A stretch of DNA of 19,774 bases from Planctomycetaceae bacterium UBA6894 (GCA_002451275.1 DKBS01000177.1:1-19774), one strand, 5' to 3'; shown: positions 7,641-15,781, counted from the stretch's first letter. Notes: a model not told the origin generated them from the sequence alone. Translations and numbers: made by a program.

Positions 7641-8708
7641 TCAGGGGTTCATCGGCTGGTTTTGGCCAGCAGTCACGATGCGCGCCAGGGCCGCGGGCAG
7701 ATCTGCAAGTGCCGGAGGATTTTCGCACAGGGCATCGAGGCCCGGGTACAGCTTGCGCGCCGCAGGATCACGCAGGGCCTCGACCACCCGGGAGAGGGCG
7801 ACCGCATCCCGGGCCATTTTTTTACGTTGGGTGTCGATGGCTTCCTGATGCGTTTTGCGAACCGATTCCCAGATGGCCTGGACGGATTTTTCAACCGCCT
7901 GGCGTTTCAGGAAGCGGGTGGCTGCATCGGGTTTGAAGTCTTCCACGCGCTCGGCGGGTGAGGAGGAGGCCCGCGCCTGGTGGCTTGACGCGATGAGCAG
8001 CTCCGACTGTTCACCCCGTAGCCATTCCTTGCCCTGGGCGCGCTGGAGCTGCAGGTTGGCGACTGAGGGGGGGCCATCGGTTGCCTTCAGACGGAGGACG
8101 GTATCGGGAGGGATGCGTTCACGGGCTTTGCGCTGGGCCTCCAGCATGCCCTCGATGGCCACATAGGGTCGGGTGGAGTTTTTCCACAGCGCCGGGTCCA
8201 CCGCGCGTTCGATCTCGCCCGGGGGGATGGCATCCTGCTCGCGGGCCGCATAATCCGCCATGGACTGGAGGTGCCTGGTTCGCTGTTCAGCATGCCCGAA
8301 CCCGAGGTAGACCGCCCCACCGGCCAGCGGGATGGCCACCGGCACCAGACCCTGGACCAGCCCGACCCACCAGGCCATGAGACGGTCCCCCTGGCGGGTG
8401 AGCCAACCCGGTGGCGGCTCCGGAGTCGATGGAACCGCTTCAACGGGCCCTATGGGTGTGGCATCGGGGGAGCCGGACTGTTCGAGACTGGAGGGGAGGG
8501 GCTGGGGTGTGGGATCGGGCAGGCCGAGATGTTGGCGCAACGGATGCCAGGTGCTGCCCATGTCCACCGAGGAAGGCATCTCCTCGTGGAAACGCCCGGA
8601 AGACAAGCCCTGCTCCACCTCGGAGCGGCTGATCGGTCCCACGATGCCATCGGCCCGGCGGATGTGGAAACAGAGGGCACGAACCCATTCGGGGTTGAAG
8701 TCGGTCAT
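7641..8708 (-). CDS. GYF_2-domain membrane protein with helical C-terminal domain
   Basis: 355 residues from ATG 8708, which overlaps the stop of the upstream gene by ATGA. The same frame is open back to 9125, but that extension is a basic shadow of the neighbour and is not part of the gene. A GYF_2 domain at about 13-61 (FHIRRADGIVGPISRSEVEQ ... STWHPLRQHL) is followed by a Pro/Ser linker containing PPPGW at 98-102, a close match to the PPG-hydrophobic motif bound by eukaryotic GYF domains. One membrane segment lies at about 115-137, then about 215 helical residues, probably outside the membrane (for example MARDAVALSRVVEALRD). The helical domain is not recognised. Fourth gene of the GTPase locus. 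Confidence 0.85.
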   Translation of the reverse strand: MTDFNPEWVRALCFHIRRADGIVGPISRSEVEQGLSSGRFHEEMPSSVDMGSTWHPLRQHLGLPDPTPQPLPSSLEQSGSPDATPIGPVEAVPSTPEPPPGWLTRQGDRLMAWWVGLVQGLVPVAIPLAGGAVYLGFGHAEQRTRHLQSMADYAAREQDAIPPGEIERAVDPALWKNSTRPYVAIEGMLEAQRKARERIPPDTVLRLKATDGPPSVANLQLQRAQGKEWLRGEQSELLIASSHQARASSSPAERVEDFKPDAATRFLKRQAVEKSVQAIWESVRKTHQEAIDTQRKKMARDAVALSRVVEALRDPAARKLYPGLDALCENPPALADLPAALARIVTAGQNQPMNP

Positions 8709-9901
8709 GGGGCTGCCCCCACGGGTTTTTGCCCGGGAAGATTGTCGCCGGGAAGGGGCGAGCCCTGGTTGACCCAACGGGTGAGCCAGCGGGCGCCCTG
8801 TTCGCAGGCGAAAAGCAATTCCACCAGTTCGACGCGTTTTTTCTGCGGCAGGTCGCTGGCGCGCACGCGGCTGAGCAAGCGGGTGTCCCCATCGACCGCG
8901 CGGGCGAAGTCGATCACCTGGGGGAAGGCCGGATCGTTTTTCAGCGTCGCGAGGATCTTCCTGTCGCCGGCGCGGTAGGCGCCCTCGGTGGCGCGCAGCA
9001 GTTCCGCGCGGTTTTTCAGGTGGTTTTCCAGGGCGGTGTCGATCGAGTCCTCCGGCTTGCCAAGCTTGCGCAGGGTGGCGGTCGCTTTGCCGGCGGCCGC
9101 GATGGTGACCTGGCGGGCCTGCCATTCGTTTTTGGCGACGGCGGTGACCACGTCAGCCCCTTGGGTTCCCTCGTACACCCCGAGCAGGGCGGGGGCGAGA
9201 TTGGGCAGTCCCTTTTGGAAAGACTTGTCTTTCAGGAGCATGCCCAGCGCCTGCTCGCGCTGGATGGCGGTTTTTTCCTGAGCTTGCAGATCTTGCAATT
9301 GCTTTTTCAAGTCGGCAACCTGCGGGCTGGATTCGGCGGCTTCGCGGGCACGGGCTGGAATGTCGGCGGCGACCTCGACCGGCACCAGCGTGAAACGGGG
9401 GGTAGGCAGAGTGGCCGGGTTGGACCAGAGCTTCGCGTCGGCGGGGCCCACCTGCTCCTTTTTGGGCTGGAGGTCGATCAGCCATTGCATGAAGCCATCG
9501 AGCTGGATGAGTTGCCTTTGCTGGTGGGCGAGGGTGAGATCGGCTTCGGCCTGGATTTTCAGACGGAGATTGTCGCGGGGGATGCCGCGATCGAGTTGGT
9601 CCTTGACCACCAGGGCGTCCGAGCGATAAACGAGGGTCTTGCCGGAAGCCTTGGCCTTTTCCGCATCGATGCCAGCTCCCTGATCGGCCAGTTCGATTTT
9701 GCCGATCACCCCGGCAACGGCTTTTTTGGCATCGATTTCCTCACGGCCCCACTGGTGGCGTTCTTCCCTTTGCAGGAAGGAGAGCCAGAACAGCCCGCCC
9801 ACGCCGGCGGCGAGTCCCAGCAGCGCGCCCACGGCGCGACCGGGCCAGCGGCTGGGCAACCGTCGGGCGGTGCGGTCCAGTGGATGACGCACATAGGTCA
9901 T
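8705..9901 (-). CDS. Membrane-anchored helical protein of unknown family
   Basis: 398 residues; ATG 9901 overlaps the stop of the GAP1-like gene (ATGA), and its own stop overlaps the next start in the same way, so three genes are translationally coupled. A basic N-terminus (RTARRLPSRWPGRA) precedes one membrane segment at about 22-43, which places the remaining 350 residues outside by the positive-inside rule. That part is helical, with a coiled-coil stretch at about 196-216 (QVADLKKQLQDLQAQEKTAI) and a C-terminal domain ending in VELLFACEQGARWLTRWV. No catalytic motif is visible. The stretch LLKDKSFQKGLPNLAPALL resembles LRDPAARKLYPGLDALC in the next gene, which may mean a shared helical module; this is by eye only. 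Third gene of the locus. Confidence 0.8.
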   Translation of the reverse strand: MTYVRHPLDRTARRLPSRWPGRAVGALLGLAAGVGGLFWLSFLQREERHQWGREEIDAKKAVAGVIGKIELADQGAGIDAEKAKASGKTLVYRSDALVVKDQLDRGIPRDNLRLKIQAEADLTLAHQQRQLIQLDGFMQWLIDLQPKKEQVGPADAKLWSNPATLPTPRFTLVPVEVAADIPARAREAAESSPQVADLKKQLQDLQAQEKTAIQREQALGMLLKDKSFQKGLPNLAPALLGVYEGTQGADVVTAVAKNEWQARQVTIAAAGKATATLRKLGKPEDSIDTALENHLKNRAELLRATEGAYRAGDRKILATLKNDPAFPQVIDFARAVDGDTRLLSRVRASDLPQKKRVELVELLFACEQGARWLTRWVNQGSPLPGDNLPGQKPVGAAP

Positions 9902-12087
9902 GGGGACTTGGGATCCTTTTTGGCGTCCTTGAGCCAGTTGTCGAGGTTGTGATCGCCCAATTCGCCCAGGCGCTTATACAGCTTGCGGGTGAGCTGCGCG
10001 AGTTTTTCGCGATCCTCGGGAGGCAGGTTGGCCGCCTTGGGGATGGCCTTGTCGAGCACCTGCAACTGCTCGCGGGCCAGGCGGATCTCATCGTGCAGGA
10101 GCCAGGCCGGCTGGGGCGGGATTTCATTGACAAACACATCGAGGGCGTTGTCGAAACGGGTGTCCAACTGGGTGAGGGCGTTGATGGTTTTCTCGCGCTG
10201 GGTTTTATCGGCCAGCAGCAGCGCCAGCGACTGCTGGCGGCCCTCGTCGTCGCGCAGCAGGTTGGTGACCCCCTTGAGCAGATTGGACGGGGTGGTGACT
10301 TTTGCCTCCATTTTTTGTCCTTTCGGGCCGGTGAGGCCGCGGATGGATGCGAACATTTTGCGCACCTGCCCGACATTGACCCACACCGCATCGGACAAGT
10401 TCTTGCTGAGGAGGGATTTCCAGGCCAGTTCGCCTGGGAAGCGCTCTCCCTGCGCGATGGTGCGCTCGTTGTTGATCCAGAGGCGCCATTCGCCGGGGGT
10501 GGCATCGATCTGCACTGGATCATTGCCGGCGCTTTTCTCCAGGGCTTCCAGTGTTTCGCTGAGGGGTTTGCGATTTTTGGCCAGGGACTTGCGCAGGGTG
10601 GGGATGTCTTTGGCGTCGAGTTGGACCAACCTGGGGCCGGCCTTGGGATCGACTTTGGGATCGGTGAGGGCCTGCTCGAGGAGAGCCGGCTTTTTGGCGA
10701 CATCGACCGCATTGGCCAGGCTGGTCTGCAGGCTATCCGAGAGGGTGATGGGTTGGCCCTTTTGCAGGCCGATGAAATCGGCGGGGGAGGTCAATTCGCG
10801 GGCCTGAGGCGGGGCGGCCTTGAGGCGGGTGACCAGCTTGGAATCGAGTATCCTTTTCGCGCCGGGTTCATCGAGGGCGGCTTTGTCCTTCAACGACTTA
10901 GCCAGGTCTTCGGTGGTGGTGTTCCATTCGAGCAGGGTGTTGAGGGTTCGGGCGCGCTCGAAGGCCTGGTCTGCCTCGTTGCGGACCGTTTGCAGTTCCT
11001 TGGTGTGGTCGGCCTTCAGCTTGTCGAGCCTGGTTTGGCAGTCCTTGTCCTGATTGTTTTGCAGGCCCTGATTCTCCTCGAGTTTTTTTTGCAGGGCGAC
11101 CAGTTGCTGATCGACCCCGGATTTTTCGTTGGCGAGGATGCCGGCCTGCCGGCTAGCCTGCCAGGCCAGCAAACCGGCAGGAATCAGGCCCAGGAGCAAT
11201 CCGGCCAGAGTGCAGGCCGCGATGAGGAGCCAAGGTTTCGGTTTGTCGGTGGGCAGGGCGGGTTCTTCCTCGTCCATGCCGGTGGAGCGCGCGGGGCGGA
11301 CCGGAATGCGGGAGGGAGACGACGGGCGATGGACCGCGAACCGGTGGGGCGATTCCTTGCCACGGGCTTGCCAGATGAGGGGGTGGTCCCCCGGGGCGGT
11401 GGAGGGTGTGGTGAGGTTCACCAGGGCGGGTTGACGGTTGAACAGCGAGCCCTGGGGGGAATCGACCCGAGCCCACCACCACCCCGGGGCGCGGGTGAAG
11501 GCGCGGGCGCGCGTGTTGAAGGCGACCTGCCAGCGGTCTGCCACCGGCAGCAAACAGAGGGCATCGAGCACCAGGGGCAAGGGATCGGCCACCGAGGCTG
11601 GGTAGAGGATGGGGACGGGGGAGGTGTGGTCCGCCGCCAGATGGCCGGCCCAACCGGGATCGAACCCCAGGCGCTTCCAGTTTTCGGCGCGGGTGGATTG
11701 TGGCAGTGGGGTCGGGATGGTGGGTGCGGGCAGCCAGCGGGGCTCGCCCGACCAGGTGGTGATCCACGGGTGGTTTTTCAGGATGCCGGCCGGATCGACC
11801 CGGGCGTCGGTGGTGAAGCTGAGGGCGACATGGTGGGCGATGTAGTTGCTGCGGCCGGTGTGGTCGGCCGCGGCGGGTTGCTGACGCGAGAGGACCAGCC
11901 AGGGACCGCCGGAGGCGTTGACCACCTGGGCGCTCCAGGTGATGCCGGGTGTGGTGTCTTCCAGGTTGCTGATGCCTTGCAGGGCGAGGCGCAAGCTTTC
12001 AGGCATGTCGCGGGTGGCGGCTGCGACGGAGTAGCCTGTACCGCCAAACAACCCCTTGGGCAGGCTGGTGTGGACCAGTTCGTGCAT
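9898..12087 (-). CDS. GAP1-like N-terminal domain, membrane, coiled-coil protein
   Basis: 729 residues from ATG 12087. The N-terminus HELVHTSLPKGLFGGTGYSV and the motif HTGRSNYIAHHVALS (76-90) match what I know of GAP1 (GTPase-associated protein 1) N-terminal domains, which accompany TRAFAC GTPases in predicted prokaryotic conflict systems. The domain runs to about 255, followed by a polar linker, one membrane segment at about 286-308, a coiled coil at about 318-385 (QQLVALQKKLEENQGLQNNQ) and about 340 helical residues. The GAP1 part would be cytoplasmic and the rest outside. A TTG at 12150 extends the frame by 21 residues across the GTPase stop, but the family N-terminus starts at the ATG, 34 bases after that stop. 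The large antisense frame over this gene is a shadow. Function: probable GTPase partner and membrane receptor or scaffold. Confidence 0.85.
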   Translation of the reverse strand: MHELVHTSLPKGLFGGTGYSVAAATRDMPESLRLALQGISNLEDTTPGITWSAQVVNASGGPWLVLSRQQPAAADHTGRSNYIAHHVALSFTTDARVDPAGILKNHPWITTWSGEPRWLPAPTIPTPLPQSTRAENWKRLGFDPGWAGHLAADHTSPVPILYPASVADPLPLVLDALCLLPVADRWQVAFNTRARAFTRAPGWWWARVDSPQGSLFNRQPALVNLTTPSTAPGDHPLIWQARGKESPHRFAVHRPSSPSRIPVRPARSTGMDEEEPALPTDKPKPWLLIAACTLAGLLLGLIPAGLLAWQASRQAGILANEKSGVDQQLVALQKKLEENQGLQNNQDKDCQTRLDKLKADHTKELQTVRNEADQAFERARTLNTLLEWNTTTEDLAKSLKDKAALDEPGAKRILDSKLVTRLKAAPPQARELTSPADFIGLQKGQPITLSDSLQTSLANAVDVAKKPALLEQALTDPKVDPKAGPRLVQLDAKDIPTLRKSLAKNRKPLSETLEALEKSAGNDPVQIDATPGEWRLWINNERTIAQGERFPGELAWKSLLSKNLSDAVWVNVGQVRKMFASIRGLTGPKGQKMEAKVTTPSNLLKGVTNLLRDDEGRQQSLALLLADKTQREKTINALTQLDTRFDNALDVFVNEIPPQPAWLLHDEIRLAREQLQVLDKAIPKAANLPPEDREKLAQLTRKLYKRLGELGDHNLDNWLKDAKKDPKSP

Positions 12088-12121
12088 GGCGAGTCCGCCT
12101 TCCCGTGGTGAACGGTCTGTT

Positions 12122-13594
12122 TTACCGGAGGTCTTCCGGATTGAAGTCAAATTCTATGGGTTTTGTCTTGGGAGCTGATTCGGCCCTGGGCGGCTTTGGC
12201 GGCCCATCCTCGAAGGGGGGCGGGGCCGTCCTGGCGGCTGCGGCTGCTTTTTCGGGCGCCACCTGGCTGTTTCGGTTTTCCGGCTTGCGTTCGGCCTTGG
12301 GGATGAGCTTGCTGACGAAACGGGCCAGGCCGTAGAGAAACGGGACGGTCACCCAGGCCGGGCGGATATCCCGGGGGCGGATGAACTCGACGGGCAGACC
12401 CGGTTCCCCGTTGGGGCTGGCGGAACGGTGGACGCCGGGACGGGTTTCGGGTGTTTTGCCCAAGGCGCTGACCGGCAGGTAGCGGACCTCGTGGCCGATG
12501 GCCTCGGCGGTTTGCACCAGGTTGGGGCACAGGCGCAGCAGCAGGGCGCGCAACTGGTCGGAGGCGGATTCGATGCGTTCCATGTCGAGGCCGGCGACCG
12601 GGGCGCGGGAGCCCTGGCGCAGGGGTTCGGCCATGTCGACCCCGGGCAGCAGTTGGTGCCAGGCGTCCCACTTGGAGACGAGGATGAGCAGGGGAGGCCA
12701 GGCGCTTCGGTCGCCTGACCGCAACTGGTGCACGCGGCGGGCGGCCTCGGCCAGCACCTCGTATTGGCCGGTGATCTGCTTGGGTGGCGGGATGGGGCCG
12801 CGCACCTGCTCGACTTCCTGCAGGAAACGACGATCCTGCAACGGATCGAAGACGAAGAGGATGAAACGGGCCTGGGCGAGATGGGCGGTGACCTCCTCGG
12901 CGTGGGGGTCCTGCCGGGTGGGGAGGTAGGATTCGCCGGCGTTGTCGTAGACGCAGAGGATGCGGTTGGCGCGCTGGGCCTGGGGGTCATCGGCCTGGTT
13001 CACATGGGCGGGGTGACCCGGTCGGGTCTCGAGCCGGTAGCTGAAGGGACGGGGGCGGTGCAGGACCAGACCACCGTGGCGCACGGCGGCGAAGGTGCCG
13101 GCGGCGGTGGCGCCGAACTGGGTCTTGCGGATGAGTTCGGCGACATCGCGGGGGGTGTCGAGATCGCGCTGCTGGAAGAGGGCGCGCTCGTACTCCAGGA
13201 TGAGGGCATTGCGCTCGGGGTCGGCATCGAGCATGCCCAGCTTGAAGCGCTCGCCGGTGACGGACCGCAACTGGTGGATGGCGGCACCCAGGAAATAGGA
13301 TTTGCCGCTGGCCGGTGCGCCCACCACCGAGACGAACAGCGAGCGCATCTCGAGGAAGTAGCGGGGCAGCGCCAGGTGGCAGTGCGGGCAGGCGACCTCG
13401 GAGCAGACCTGGTCGCGGGCATCCAGCGGGAAGCCGCGGGAATCGAACCGGGAGGGGAGGAAGCGCTCCTGGGCATCGGGCCCCAGGCGGACATCACCCA
13501 TGAGGCCCGGGTGCCGGGAGATCCAGACCACATCGGCCGGGTCGAATTCGCCCCAACAGGATGGGCAAACCACTTCCTCCACCAGGACCGACAT
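12122..13594 (-). CDS. Zinc-ribbon TRAFAC-type GTPase
   Basis: 490 residues; ATG 13594 with AAGGG nine bases upstream. An N-terminal zinc ribbon is suggested by C10-x2-C13 and C69-x2-C72. The GTPase core follows: P-loop GAPASGKS at 92-99, switch II/Walker B VYDNAGES at 215-222 (D217xxG220), a strand ILFVFD at 245-250, guanine-specificity motif SKWD at 307-310 in place of NKxD, and VSAL at 375-378 as the G5 loop. Between P-loop and switch II is a long insert (about 110 residues). The C-terminal 60 residues are Pro/Ala/Lys-rich and disordered. No membrane segment, so cytoplasmic. It is the first gene of the series and precedes the GAP1-like gene by 34 bases, the pairing expected of GTPase-associated systems. 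TRAFAC placement is by motif; the exact clade is not determined. Confidence 0.9.
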   Translation of the reverse strand: MSVLVEEVVCPSCWGEFDPADVVWISRHPGLMGDVRLGPDAQERFLPSRFDSRGFPLDARDQVCSEVACPHCHLALPRYFLEMRSLFVSVVGAPASGKSYFLGAAIHQLRSVTGERFKLGMLDADPERNALILEYERALFQQRDLDTPRDVAELIRKTQFGATAAGTFAAVRHGGLVLHRPRPFSYRLETRPGHPAHVNQADDPQAQRANRILCVYDNAGESYLPTRQDPHAEEVTAHLAQARFILFVFDPLQDRRFLQEVEQVRGPIPPPKQITGQYEVLAEAARRVHQLRSGDRSAWPPLLILVSKWDAWHQLLPGVDMAEPLRQGSRAPVAGLDMERIESASDQLRALLLRLCPNLVQTAEAIGHEVRYLPVSALGKTPETRPGVHRSASPNGEPGLPVEFIRPRDIRPAWVTVPFLYGLARFVSKLIPKAERKPENRNSQVAPEKAAAAARTAPPPFEDGPPKPPRAESAPKTKPIEFDFNPEDLR

Positions 13595-13624
13595 GCCAGT
13601 TTTCCCTTCCGGGCGGGGCCCCGA

Positions 13625-13670
13625 CGGTTTTTTTCACAAAGTCAAACGGTCAAACGGCTTAAAAAACCGG
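13625..13670. promoter_or_regulatory. Repeat cluster in the divergent promoter region of GTPase and ROK genes
   Basis: The 215 bases between the GTPase (-) and the ROK kinase (+) must hold both promoters. Two tandem copies of GTCAAACG (13641-13648 and 13649-13656) give TTGAC twice on the minus strand, a possible -35 or operator. They sit inside an inverted repeat, CGGTTTTTT (13625-13633) and AAAAAACCG (13661-13669). No good -10 at standard spacing is evident, so the promoter assignment is weak; the repeats themselves are certain. Confidence 0.4.
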
Positions 13671-13798
13671 CTGCACCGGGAAATGTTCAACAGGCCAAGG
13701 CCAGATCCCGGGTTTTTCAGGGCGGGAGTCTGGCTTTGTATTCTAGACTTGTGGCTAAATACCCGCAATGAGTGGGGAGTGGCGGCCTTGGAGCGGGT

Positions 13799-13804
13799 GG
13801 AGGT
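13799..13804 (+). promoter_or_regulatory. Strong ribosome binding site of ROK kinase
   Basis: GGAGGT, five bases before ATG 13810. It fixes that start over an in-frame ATG at 13768, whose 14 extra codons encode a Trp-rich stretch unlike any ROK N-terminus. Confidence 0.75.
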
Positions 13805-13809
13805 GGCCG

Positions 13810-14772
13810 ATGATCGCCTTGGGCATTGATATCGGGGGCAGCGGGGTGAAGGCCGGGGTGGTGAGCCCTGATGGCAGGATTTGGGGCCACACGGTGGTGC
13901 ATTTGGCCGAGGGGCAGGCCAAGCAGACGCAACCCATTCTGGATGCGGCGGTGCGTGCCGGACGAGAGGCCCAGGAGAAAGCGGCAGGGGAGGGCAAGCA
14001 GGCATGCGCGATCGGCATTGGTGTGCCGGGGGTGGTGGACGCGAAGAACGGGGTGGTAGTGGCTTCCGCCAATCTGGAGGGCCTGCGGGGCGTGGCGCTG
14101 GCCAGGCATGTGGGTGACGCACTGAAACTGGAGGCCAGGCTGGCCAATGATGCCAACGCGGCCGCCCTGGGCGAGGTGCTGTATGGCGGCCATGGCGAGC
14201 TGGACAGCCTGGTGCTGTTCACGCTGGGGACGGGGATTGGCGGCGGGATCGTGATCAACGGCAAAATTGTCACCGGACACAACGGCTACGCGGGCGAACT
14301 GGGCCATATGCGGATTGAGATGAGCAGTCCCAGGCCATGCGGGTGCGGCCGGTGGGGCTGCCTGGAGGCCTATGCCGGCAACCTGAGCATTGTGAAGCGG
14401 GCCCATGAGGCTTTGGCGGACGACTGGAAGAAAACATCCTGCCTGCACAAGCCCGCGGAAGACCCGAAATTCAGCGCGGAGCAGGTGTTCGGCGCCGCAA
14501 AGCTGGGAGATCCCCTGGCAACGCGCCTGGTGGAGGAGACGGCGCTTGCGCTGGCGGTGGGCGCGGTGAACATGGTCCACGCGCTCAACCCGCAGCGGGT
14601 GCTGTTCGCCGGCGGGATGACCGCGGCCGGCAGTGAGTTTCTCGACCTGATCCTGTCCTTTGCCCGGGACCTGCCCATCGAGGGCGTGTCGGTGGACGGG
14701 CGGATCGGCTTCGCCAGCCTGGGGGACAAGGCGGGGGTGGTTGGGGCGGCGGCGGTTGGAAGCCTATTATAG
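13810..14772 (+). CDS. ROK-family sugar kinase
   Basis: 320 residues, typical for ROK kinases. The N-terminal ATP-binding loop DIGGSGVK is at 7-14; IGVPGVVD follows near 70-77; the catalytic aspartate is in NDANAAA (D114); GTGIGGGI at 140-147 is the second phosphate loop; the zinc site is H166 with C177, C179 and C184 (CGCGRWGCLE). All key residues are present, so an active glucokinase-like enzyme phosphorylating glucose or a related hexose or amino sugar is likely; ROK transcriptional repressors are excluded because there is no DNA-binding domain. It is divergent from the GTPase locus and convergent with the PfkB kinase gene 22 bases downstream. Ends with TAG. Confidence 0.93.
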   Translation: MIALGIDIGGSGVKAGVVSPDGRIWGHTVVHLAEGQAKQTQPILDAAVRAGREAQEKAAGEGKQACAIGIGVPGVVDAKNGVVVASANLEGLRGVALARHVGDALKLEARLANDANAAALGEVLYGGHGELDSLVLFTLGTGIGGGIVINGKIVTGHNGYAGELGHMRIEMSSPRPCGCGRWGCLEAYAGNLSIVKRAHEALADDWKKTSCLHKPAEDPKFSAEQVFGAAKLGDPLATRLVEETALALAVGAVNMVHALNPQRVLFAGGMTAAGSEFLDLILSFARDLPIEGVSVDGRIGFASLGDKAGVVGAAAVGSLL

Positions 14773-14794
14773 TTTTAAACTTACTTAATAGACC

Positions 14795-15781
14795 TTATCT
14801 CGCAATCCGCAATCCTCCGCCCTTCACGGTGGAGGCGACCTCGTCGGCGGTGACCCAGGCGAAGTCGCCGGGGATGGAGTGTTTGATGGCGCTCATGGCG
14901 ACGCCCCAGTCGAGGCCCTTCTGGTCATCGCTGTCGAGCAGGCCGTGGATGAGGCCGGCGGCGAAGGAGTCGCCGGCGCCGAGGCGGTCGACGATCTCCA
15001 CCTTGTAAGAACGGGTGCGGAGCACGCCGCCGGGCGTCCACAGGATGGCGGTCCAGTCGTTCAACCAGACGAGGGGATTCTCGCGCAGGGTGATGGCGAT
15101 TTTCTTCACGCCGAATTTGTCGCACACCTTGGCGGCGGCTTCCTCGTAACTGCTGCCCTTGATACCGAAGACCTTCTCGATGTCCTCCTCGGTGGTGATG
15201 AGCACATCGCAGTACTCCATCAGTTTGCCCAGGCAGGCCCCGGCTTCGGCGCCGGTCCACAGTTTGGCGCGGTAGTTCAGGTCCATGCTGACCTTCAGGC
15301 AGTGCTTCTTGGCGGCCTGGCAAGACTCCAGCGTGGCGGCGGCGGCGTAAGCCGACAGGGCGGGCAGGATGCCGGTGAGGTGGAACCACTTGGCACCTGC
15401 GAAAGCCTTGTCCCACGGGATCATGCCGGGCTGGATGGCGGCGATGGCTGAGTTCTTGCGGTCGTACAGGACGCCGCTGGCGCGGGGCGCGGAACCGAAT
15501 TCGAGGAAGTAGAGGCCGACGCGGTCTTCCGGTGTGAACAGGACATGCGAGGTATCCACCCCGCCCTCGCGGGCGTGGTTGGCGATGAGTCGGCCGAGCG
15601 GATTGTCGGTTAAACGGCTGACCCAGGAGGTTTTACGGCCCAGCCGGGCCAGACCCACAGCGGTGTTGAGCTCGGCGCCACCGACTTTCAGGTCGAGGCT
15701 GCGGGCCTGTTCCAGCCGGTGGAACTGGGGGGGAGCCAGACGGACCATGGCCTCGCCGAACGTGATGCAATCGAATGCCAT
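14795..15781 (-). CDS. kdgK: PfkB-family kinase, probably 2-keto-3-deoxygluconate kinase
   Basis: 328 residues; ATG 15781 with GGAG eight bases upstream. The PfkB signatures are GGAELNTAVGLARLG from 34 and the C-terminal DRLGAGDSFAAGLIHGLL from 265, with catalytic D271. YDRKNSA (106-112) and MDLNYRAKLW (166-175) are the substrate-side motifs I associate with KDG kinases, which make 2-keto-3-deoxy-6-phosphogluconate from sugar-acid breakdown. Fructokinase or another PfkB activity is the main alternative. Cytoplasmic. Transcribed divergently from the GNAT gene and convergently with the ROK kinase; with 6-phosphogluconate dehydrogenase nearby the region has a hexose and sugar-acid theme. Confidence 0.88.
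   Translation of the reverse strand: MAFDCITFGEAMVRLAPPQFHRLEQARSLDLKVGGAELNTAVGLARLGRKTSWVSRLTDNPLGRLIANHAREGGVDTSHVLFTPEDRVGLYFLEFGSAPRASGVLYDRKNSAIAAIQPGMIPWDKAFAGAKWFHLTGILPALSAYAAAATLESCQAAKKHCLKVSMDLNYRAKLWTGAEAGACLGKLMEYCDVLITTEEDIEKVFGIKGSSYEEAAAKVCDKFGVKKIAITLRENPLVWLNDWTAILWTPGGVLRTRSYKVEIVDRLGAGDSFAAGLIHGLLDSDDQKGLDWGVAMSAIKHSIPGDFAWVTADEVASTVKGGGLRIAR

Noticed and set aside
8709..9125. N-terminal extension of the GYF-membrane protein to 9125
   Set aside because: The extension is Arg/Gly/Pro-rich shadow of the upstream gene; the ATG at 8708 has ATGA coupling and starts just before the GYF domain.
9880..12111. 743-codon open frame on the plus strand opposite the GAP1-like gene
   Set aside because: Its Gly/Gln/Ala-rich product has no domain; the minus-strand frame has family motifs, a membrane segment and ATGA coupling. 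Long antisense frames are expected in GC-rich genes.
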